Positions 1 to 5,014 of a DNA stretch of 6,776 bases are shown here, piece after piece. Both the position numbers and the translations under genes were made by a program. The DNA is from Armatimonadota bacterium (lineage in GTDB: Bacteria > Actinomycetota > Acidimicrobiia > Spongiisociales > UBA5794), in the NCBI GenBank assembly GCA_008501565.1, contig QQUL01000241.1, positions 1 to 6,776 of the forward strand. Direction: 5' to 3'. The notes below the pieces were generated by a model. That model was not told where the DNA came from. It did not search any database and saw nothing but the letters and a program-made list of their open reading frames with translations. The first letter of the stretch is position 1. The number at the start of each line of letters is the position of its first letter.

Positions 1-2
1 CG

Positions 3-845
3 CCCACCACGACGTCCGGAGTCTTCGTTGTTGAACCGTGTGGTGTGACCGTTCCCGGTGAGGGAACTGCTCCCGGCGAGACACGTACCGATGGGTGCGG
101 GGTTGCACAGGTATGGGTTCCGGCAGGAAGTTTCGTCCAGGGAACGGCGGACACCACGGGTCTCGAACCTCCGGCATGGGCCGAACCTGAGCTGGCAAGC
201 GAACAGCCTGCTCACGAAGTCACGATCACCCAAGGATTCTGGATCGACGCCCATGAGGTGACGAACGCCGAATTCAAAGTGTTCATCGACGCCGGGGGGT
301 ACGACGCCGCCCAATTCTGGTCGGAGAAAGGATGGGCATTCCGATCGGAGTGGGACTTCGCCGGACCGGTCGACTGTGGCGGTGGTCCGGAGTATCCACG
401 CGTCTGTGTGACTTGGTACGAGGCTGAGGCGTATGCCAACTGGCGCGGTGCGCGGCTGCCAACCGAATCGGAGTGGGAGTATGCGGCCCGGGGTCCGGAT
501 TCGCTGATCTATCCGTGGGGAGACGAGTGGGATCCAACGAAGGCGAACGTCACGGAGTTGCAACATACGGCACCCGTTGGATCGTATCCCGATGGCTCCA
601 GCTGGGTCGGTGCTTTCGACATGGCCGGCAACGCCATGGAGTGGGTCAACGACTGGCTCGACACCGACTACTACACGGCGGAACCACAGGTTGACCCCAC
701 AGGTCCCGAGCAGGGCTTCAAGAAGGTCGAAAAGGGAGGTTGGTGGGGATCGGATCCCTTTGTTGCACGGTCGGCCTATCGCCACTTCGAGGATCCGCCA
801 ACCTATCAGGACCACCACATCGGGTTCAGACTGGTGTCAGGATGA
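3..845 (+). CDS. FGE/SUMF1-fold protein without the catalytic cysteines, 5'-partial
   Basis: This is the C-terminal 280 codons of a protein with a formylglycine-generating-enzyme (SUMF1/EgtB/PvdO) fold. The frame is open to the left edge. The first possible start, GTG at 45, has no ribosome binding site, so the true start probably lies outside. Numbered from that GTG, a Thr/Pro/Gly-rich linker precedes the domain, which opens with VWVPAGSF (23-30). It continues with GFWIDAHEVTNAEF (64-77), RLPTESEWEYAARG (137-150), YPWGDEW (156-162), DMAGNAMEWVNDW (192-204), EKGGWW (229-234) and a final HHIGFRLVSG. These are the usual family landmarks. True sulfatase-activating FGEs carry two copper-binding Cys just after the GGS motif; here those places are Ser236 and Ala241, so formylglycine formation is unlikely. 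C111 and C121 could form a disulfide. The linker suggests export or surface anchoring, which is inference. The family is certain; the function is unknown. Confidence 0.88.
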   Translation, partial: PTTTSGVFVVEPCGVTVPGEGTAPGETRTDGCGVAQVWVPAGSFVQGTADTTGLEPPAWAEPELASEQPAHEVTITQGFWIDAHEVTNAEFKVFIDAGGYDAAQFWSEKGWAFRSEWDFAGPVDCGGGPEYPRVCVTWYEAEAYANWRGARLPTESEWEYAARGPDSLIYPWGDEWDPTKANVTELQHTAPVGSYPDGSSWVGAFDMAGNAMEWVNDWLDTDYYTAEPQVDPTGPEQGFKKVEKGGWWGSDPFVARSAYRHFEDPPTYQDHHIGFRLVSG

Positions 846-924
846 TCGGGCTTCGCTCATCGGGGAATCCGGTAGTGTCGGGAACCAGACTTGGGGCTGG
901 AGCGTCTCAGGCGTGGAGGCAATT
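846..924 (+). other. Short intergenic spacer before the lipoprotein gene
   Basis: These 79 nt between two same-strand genes contain the GGAGG ribosome binding site (915-919) of the lipoprotein gene. There is no strong hairpin with a T-run and no clear promoter. This fits read-through transcription from the FGE-like gene but does not prove it. Confidence 0.4.
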
Positions 925-1299
925 GTGCACAAATACATACCGGTTGTGTTCATCGTTGGCATCGTGATGCTGGCGGGGTGTGCAAACGTTCCGCCGGACT
1001 CCACGCCCCCCGGAGGTAGCCCAGATCCCACAACGGATGTGTCGCAGAATCTGGGGACCGGGACCTCCGATGTGAGCCAGGCAGAGGACGGTGTTTCGCC
1101 TGACGACACGACATCGGTCAACGATCCTGGCGGTGATCACCCAGATGAGGATGGCACAGAGACGCCGGTACAGGGCAGCGACGATGACGACACAGCGGGT
1201 GGCTCCGTACCCCCGGGTGAACTCCCAGAACCGGGGACTGGTCTCACCTTCCCGAAGACACCGAACACCTCGATTGTGGTTCCCCCACCGCGGGACTGA
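925..1299 (+). CDS. Small acidic, disordered lipoprotein of unknown function
   Basis: Encodes 124 residues. I chose GTG at 925 because GGAGG at 915-919 lies 5 nt upstream; an in-frame GTG at 913 is possible but has no such site. Residues 1-18 form a short basic then hydrophobic signal peptide (HK, then IPVVFIVGIVML), ending in the lipobox L16-A-G-C19. The product should be lipidated at Cys19 and held on the outer face of the membrane. The mature 106 residues are Pro/Gly/Thr/Ser/Asp-rich. They contain two DVSQ copies, a run of four Asp near residue 86 and only one Lys and one Arg, so the chain is probably disordered and strongly negative. I recognise no domain. It follows the FGE-like gene by 79 nt on the same strand with no obvious terminator between, so the two may be co-transcribed. 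It could be a spacer, a cation-binding or surface-charge protein; none of these is shown. Confidence 0.72.
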   Translation: MHKYIPVVFIVGIVMLAGCANVPPDSTPPGGSPDPTTDVSQNLGTGTSDVSQAEDGVSPDDTTSVNDPGGDHPDEDGTETPVQGSDDDDTAGGSVPPGELPEPGTGLTFPKTPNTSIVVPPPRD

Positions 1300-1337
1300 G
1301 GATGCCTCGCCGCAGCTTTGTCCGATGGACCGAATCG

Positions 1338-1377
1338 AAGGAGGGGCGACCCCCGTGCTGGGAGCCGCCCCTTCCTT
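1338..1377. terminator. Hairpin between convergent genes, probable bidirectional terminator
   Basis: AAGGAGGGGCG (1338-1348) pairs with CGCCCCTTCCTT (1366-1377) with one bulged T, giving about 11 pairs, mostly GC. The loop contains a further CCC/GGG pairing. It lies 38 nt after the lipoprotein stop and 16 nt beyond the end of the protease gene read from the other strand. On the plus strand T-rich DNA follows (1382-1390). On the minus strand there is no good T-run. Position and GC-rich stem support a terminator serving both genes; efficiency on the minus strand is uncertain. Confidence 0.62.
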
Positions 1378-1393
1378 GCGATTTCGATTTCGC

Positions 1394-3604
1394 CTACTTC
1401 GCCGGTCTCACCTGAATCTGCATCATCGCGCCATGCGCGCTTGTGCTCTTGACGATGATTTGTGTACCGGTATTCGGGACAATCACGCTGCCCCAAGGAT
1501 TCGCAGGATCCCAGTAGCTGTTGCGATCATCGAACGTTCTCACACCCGCGAGTCCTCCGAAGGTGGTCGCGACGCCATTGACGTGGAGCGTGACCTTGTC
1601 CGTCTTTGACTTGCCGAACGTGGAGTCATAGGACTGGACCCTGTTGCGCCACGGGGCACCTCCGGGCATCAGCAGTGCGTCCGGGTGTGCATCGATCGGC
1701 AGGATCAATCCACCGCCTGGGTGGGTGGGTGTGTTGTTGTCTGAATACGACGTGTCCCAGTAGCTGATCAGGAGTCCGTCCTGGTAGGGGAAGTGGTCGA
1801 CCCAGTTGTTCAGCGGCGCCGGGTATCCGAAGTTGTACGGTCCAACGCGGAGCCCGTCGTCGTAGCCCTGATAATTCCGGTTCTCCGCCACATAGGCGTT
1901 GAAGAACGACGCTGTTTCGGTTCCCGTTGTCACGCTGAACCCGTCGACGGTCCAACCGGCATCGGCTTCCGCACCATCGCTTGGATAGCCCGTTATCTGG
2001 ATTTCGTCGAGCATGAACCCGGGTTCAACGGCTGCGACATCGGTCCAGTACCTGAACCCCAAAATGACATCACCGGTGTAGGCACTCAGGTCGGCTGTTA
2101 GATCCACCCATCCACCGGAATTGCCCGTGATGCCGTTTCCGAAGTTCTGACCGTTCGGATCAGAGTTCGTCGACAAGCTTGTCGCTATGTGATCCCAGCT
2201 TGCCCCGCCGTCGGTCGAGACGACGACGTAGGCGTAGTCCCAATCCACCTCAATCTGGACATTCGCCTTCGCGGACAGGGATGATCCCGCTGCGAGATTG
2301 ACGGTCTTCGTCATGAAGTTGTCAAGATTGTTGCCGGATCCGCTGTAGTAGAAGTAGTCCCCTGCATAGGGATCAGCGATCTTCTGCGTTACTTCCTTGT
2401 CCGGAAGCACGACGAAGACTGTCTGAGCCTTCTTGGTGTTGGCAGATGCTGGTCCAAGCTTGTGTGTGGACTTCTCACCGGCGAACGCGACTTCGTAGTT
2501 GAGCCAACCAAGCTGGAATTTCTCCCAAGCTCCCATGTGGCCCGGGCGGGTCCCGATGTCCACGGTGCCGTCGCCGAGCCACGAACCGGACGACATGAGC
2601 GTCCAGAACCCTGTCGAGTTCTCTCCGCCGGCCGTCGAGTACAGATCGGGAAGTCCGAGGTCGTGGGCGAATTCGTGGGCGAACACGCCGACGCCGCCGT
2701 TCTCTGGCTCGATTGTGTAGTCGCCGATCCAGAGACCGCTGTCACCGATTTCCAACCCGCCGGCGAGGTTGCCTGTGGGTCCGGCAGTACCGATGAGGTT
2801 GAAGAATGCGTACCAACGGTGGCTCCAGATGGCCTGACCACCGAGTATTCCTCCGCCTGCTTCCTCTCCCTCTCCAGCGTGTACTGATTGGAAGTGGTCG
2901 ACGTAGCCGTCCGGCTCGTCGAAGTTGCCGTTGCCGTTGTAGTCGTATCGGTCCCAGACATCGAATTGTGCCAGATAGGCGTCAATCTCATCAGGAGTCA
3001 TCGTGGCTTGCAGTTCGGCGTACCAGCCGTCGACGGTGTCCTGGACAAACCGCCACACACCTTGTGGTGCTGGGAGGTCATCGTCGTAGGAAACCGCTAC
3101 ATCCGGTGCTGTTATCCAGTCGCTGACCGTTCCATTGACCGTGTACCGATTGGATGAGAGTTCGATGTAGAAGTTCCGCATCGAAACCTCACCGGGAGCC
3201 TCGGAGAACAGCATGTTCTCGTAATGCTCTCGACTGAAATCGTCGACCCAATGGGTCGTATTGTCGATAGACCGATCCGGCTCAGGAATCATCGTGTTGT
3301 GTGCGTGGTCGGAGAACTCGCCGAGCACGGTGAGGATTGTGTCCTCGCCTTGCCGCTCCAACTCGACGTACTGCCCGTGGGCGACCCTGTGCACTGATCC
3401 GCCCGAGGCCTTACCGATGAGTTGCGCTTCGGCCGCAATCTCGCGATTCGCACGCTGCTGATCTCCGAGCGGATGCGACAAGTCGTCCGGTTTCTGCTGT
3501 CCGACGTCGTCCGGTCCCGGCGCAGCTGCCGTCGCCGTGACGGGAAGAAGGACGCTGATTGCGAGACCAAGGACCGCAAGGAGCGTGAGGAATCTTCGGG
3601 ACAT
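1394..3604 (-). CDS. Secreted immune inhibitor A-type (peptidase M6) zinc metalloprotease
   Basis: Encodes 736 residues from ATG at 3604, with AAAGGGA as ribosome binding site about 8-9 nt upstream. An in-frame ATG at 3667 would add 21 residues before the signal peptide and is less likely. Residues 1-27 are a signal peptide (MSRRFLTLLAVLGLAI..., A-T-A cleavage region). An N-terminal propeptide-like segment (DDLSHPLGDQQRANREI) resembles that of Bacillus InhA. A probable Ca-binding loop, DYNGNGNFDEPDG, lies at 221-233. The catalytic zinc motif HEFAHDLGLPD at 310-320 has H310 and H314 as ligands and E311 as the general base, with a Met near LMSSGSW (336-342). Residues about 420-540 form a beta-rich, MAM-like region with VSTDGGASWDHI. 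The C-terminal part has YWDTSYSDN and HPGGG, also typical of InhA. The whole preprotein contains no cysteine. It would degrade extracellular proteins; the substrate is unknown. It has its own leader and probably its own promoter, apart from the upstream kinase gene. Confidence 0.93.
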   Translation of the reverse strand: MSRRFLTLLAVLGLAISVLLPVTATAAAPGPDDVGQQKPDDLSHPLGDQQRANREIAAEAQLIGKASGGSVHRVAHGQYVELERQGEDTILTVLGEFSDHAHNTMIPEPDRSIDNTTHWVDDFSREHYENMLFSEAPGEVSMRNFYIELSSNRYTVNGTVSDWITAPDVAVSYDDDLPAPQGVWRFVQDTVDGWYAELQATMTPDEIDAYLAQFDVWDRYDYNGNGNFDEPDGYVDHFQSVHAGEGEEAGGGILGGQAIWSHRWYAFFNLIGTAGPTGNLAGGLEIGDSGLWIGDYTIEPENGGVGVFAHEFAHDLGLPDLYSTAGGENSTGFWTLMSSGSWLGDGTVDIGTRPGHMGAWEKFQLGWLNYEVAFAGEKSTHKLGPASANTKKAQTVFVVLPDKEVTQKIADPYAGDYFYYSGSGNNLDNFMTKTVNLAAGSSLSAKANVQIEVDWDYAYVVVSTDGGASWDHIATSLSTNSDPNGQNFGNGITGNSGGWVDLTADLSAYTGDVILGFRYWTDVAAVEPGFMLDEIQITGYPSDGAEADAGWTVDGFSVTTGTETASFFNAYVAENRNYQGYDDGLRVGPYNFGYPAPLNNWVDHFPYQDGLLISYWDTSYSDNNTPTHPGGGLILPIDAHPDALLMPGGAPWRNRVQSYDSTFGKSKTDKVTLHVNGVATTFGGLAGVRTFDDRNSYWDPANPWGSVIVPNTGTQIIVKSTSAHGAMMQIQVRPAK

Positions 3605-3707
3605 GGTGGTGTTCCCTTTCCTGACGGGGAAACCTGACTCGCACATGAACACACGTGGGTGGTTCATTCCCAGTCGGCGCGGTTTGGCCTCCTATGATTC
3701 GCCGGCC
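3605..3707 (-). promoter_or_regulatory. Leader of the metalloprotease gene, with orphan Shine-Dalgarno and hairpin
   Basis: If the promoter at 3708-3737 is used, the transcript has a leader of about 100 nt. It holds a perfect AGGAGG (minus strand, 3693 to 3688) with no ATG, GTG or TTG at a normal distance; the next ATG (3667) is 20 nt further on. That ATG sits in one arm of a 6-bp inverted repeat, ATGAAC/GTTCAT (3645-3650 with 3662-3667, 11-nt loop). The real start at 3604 has a weaker site of its own. The repeats and motifs are seen directly; any regulatory role is inference. Confidence 0.35.
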
Positions 3708-3737
3708 ACCCTAGCGCGCTGACCCGAGCAAATGCAA
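3708..3737 (-). promoter_or_regulatory. Candidate promoter of the metalloprotease gene
   Basis: On the minus strand a TAGGGT -10 box (3713 to 3708), fitting the TAnnnT pattern, follows a weak -35-like TTGCAT (3737 to 3732) with an 18-nt spacer. The 8-bp palindrome AGCGCGCT (3713-3720) sits in the spacer and touches the -10 box, where a repressor could bind. Only half of the -35 positions match consensus, so this is a weak, sequence-only call. Confidence 0.3.
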
Positions 3738-3752
3738 AGGGTGGCTACATAG

Positions 3753-3768
3753 CGACTTAGAGAAGTCG
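3753..3768 (-). terminator. Hairpin after the phosphofructokinase gene, possible terminator
   Basis: CGACTT (3753-3758) and AAGTCG (3763-3768) form a perfect 6-bp stem around a 4-nt loop, 28 nt past the stop codon of the kinase gene. There is no T-run after it on the minus strand, so it is at best a weak intrinsic terminator. It may instead mark the 3' end left by Rho or by processing. Confidence 0.35.
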
Positions 3769-3796
3769 TAGGGGAGTCGCGGCCGGTGCCCCTGAC

Positions 3797-4822
3797 CTAT
3801 CCGAAGAAGGTTCTTGCGGTTTCGTACAGGTCTTCGGGGACACCGCGGACGTCTGAGCAGGCAACCTCGAGTGGGATCGGGACAATCCTCGTTCCTTGTA
3901 CCGCGGTCATGACGCTCGTCATGCCCTCCACGGTGAAGTCGGCGGCGGCAACGCCAAGTCTGGTGGCGAGCACACGGTCCGCCGCGACAGGGGTGCCTCC
4001 TCGCTGGATGTGGCCGAGAATGGACACCCTCGTTTCGAAGTTCGTCCGATCCTCGATGGCTGCGGCCACCTGATATGCGACACCGCCGAGTCGTTCGAAG
4101 CCGTATGTGTCGGTTTTGGTAGCCTCTCCGACGTACCCCTCCGGAGCGGCGATACCTTCACCGACCACGACGATCGAATACCGATGACCGCCACGGTGAC
4201 GAGCCCGGAGTGAGGCAACGACCTCGTCGATGTTGTAGTCGTACTCGGGGACGAGGATGTAGTCCGCCCCGCCGGCGATTCCCGCGTGGGTTGCAATCCA
4301 TCCTCGTGTCCGGCCCATCACCTCGACGACAATTACGCGGTTGTGCGCTTCGGCCGTAGTCACGAGTCGGTCGATGGCGTCCGTCGCGACCTGGACGGCT
4401 GTTTGGAACCCGAAGGTGATGTCGGTTCCTGCAATGTCGTTGTCGATCGTCTTGGGAACACCGACGACCGCGAGACCCTCGTTCGCCAATCCCAACGCGG
4501 ATTTGAGCGTGCCGTCCCCGCCGACCACGATCAGTCGTTCTATGCCGTTGCTGTCGAGTGTCGCCTGACAGCTCGCCAGCCCATCACCGTGGACATACGG
4601 ATCCATCCGGGACGTCCCGAGTATCGTCCCACCTCTCGCAAGAATTCCTCGGACGGCGTCACGATCCAGGGGTGTGATGCGATTCTGGATCAGACCCTGC
4701 CAGCCATCCCTGATCCCGACGACCTCGAACCCGTGTTCTTCGGCGCGACACACAACGCCGCGTATGACCGCATTGAGGCCGGGACAATCGCCGCCGCCTG
4801 TGAGAATTCCGACAACACTCAT
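3797..4822 (-). CDS. pfkA: 6-phosphofructokinase, probably ATP-dependent (group III type)
   Basis: Encodes 341 residues from ATG at 4822, with an ideal AAGGAGG site just upstream. A longer frame from 4882 has no site and adds unrelated sequence. The enzyme phosphorylates fructose 6-phosphate to the 1,6-bisphosphate in glycolysis, in the cytoplasm. Visible motifs are ILTGGGDCPGLNAVIRG (6-22), GTSRMDPY (69-76), VGGDGTL (100-106), PKTIDND (123-129, D127 the catalytic base), HNRVIVVEVMGRTRG (160-174, with R162 and M169-G-R171), GEG (221-223) and GHIQRGG (270-276). The length equals that of actinobacterial PFKs. Gly104 is the residue of ATP-dependent enzymes; pyrophosphate-dependent ones have Asp there. 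Lys124 replaces the Gly of E. coli PfkA and is the mark of group III. ATP use is therefore the better guess, but Lys124 also occurs in PPi enzymes. The gene is divergent from dnaE and upstream of, but apparently not operonic with, the protease gene. Confidence 0.95.
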   Translation of the reverse strand: MSVVGILTGGGDCPGLNAVIRGVVCRAEEHGFEVVGIRDGWQGLIQNRITPLDRDAVRGILARGGTILGTSRMDPYVHGDGLASCQATLDSNGIERLIVVGGDGTLKSALGLANEGLAVVGVPKTIDNDIAGTDITFGFQTAVQVATDAIDRLVTTAEAHNRVIVVEVMGRTRGWIATHAGIAGGADYILVPEYDYNIDEVVASLRARHRGGHRYSIVVVGEGIAAPEGYVGEATKTDTYGFERLGGVAYQVAAAIEDRTNFETRVSILGHIQRGGTPVAADRVLATRLGVAAADFTVEGMTSVMTAVQGTRIVPIPLEVACSDVRGVPEDLYETARTFFG

Positions 4823-5014
4823 CCGTCCTCCTTCGTCGAATCGGGGAGAGGCACCGCCCTGTCGAGCGAGAAAGACACTCATCGGCGATCTGCTAGTACC
4901 TTAGAACGAGCACGTGTTGAGATGACCTCGGCTGGCGTCAGACCGAAATCTGGGCGGTTGCGACACATGACGACGGAGGCTGCTTACATGCATGTGATTC
5001 GATGAGGAACTCGA
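4823..5014. promoter_or_regulatory. Divergent intergenic region between phosphofructokinase gene and dnaE
   Basis: These 192 nt must carry the start signals of both genes. Overlapping TAnnnT boxes face each way at 4897-4903 (TACCTT on plus, TAAGGT on minus), each without a convincing -35. Nearer dnaE, TTGCGA (4959-4964) precedes a TTACAT-like stretch at 4984-4989, again a poor match. Other marks are a 10-bp perfect palindrome ACATGCATGT at 4986-4995 and a near-palindrome around CACGTG at 4911-4916. GATGAGTGT occurs both at the kinase start and 60 nt upstream of it. I see no SOS box and no riboswitch. No small gene with a ribosome binding site fits here. Confidence 0.4.

Noticed and set aside
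577..924. Long upstream extension of the lipoprotein reading frame
   Set aside because: It overlaps the well-supported FGE-like gene in another frame, is Arg/Ser/Thr-rich without a fold, and would bury the signal peptide and lipobox mid-protein.
2389..2991. 200-codon minus-strand frame inside the metalloprotease gene
   Set aside because: Same strand but shifted frame; the product is Ser/Thr/Arg-rich low-complexity sequence and the host gene is certain.
4823..4882. Upstream ATG (4882) extending the phosphofructokinase by 20 residues
   Set aside because: It has no ribosome binding site, and the extension is outside the family's normal N-terminus, whereas ATG 4822 has an ideal AAGGAGG.
4903..4922. 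Possible LexA (SOS) box near GAACGAGCACGTGTT upstream of dnaE
   Set aside because: It does not match the actinobacterial CGAAC-N4-GTTCG pattern in spacing or right half, and DnaE1 genes are not usual SOS targets.
4286..5005. 239-codon open frame on the plus strand opposite the phosphofructokinase gene
   Set aside because: It lies almost wholly antisense to a certain gene, shows no family motif, and has no good ribosome binding site. It is a typical shadow in GC-rich DNA.
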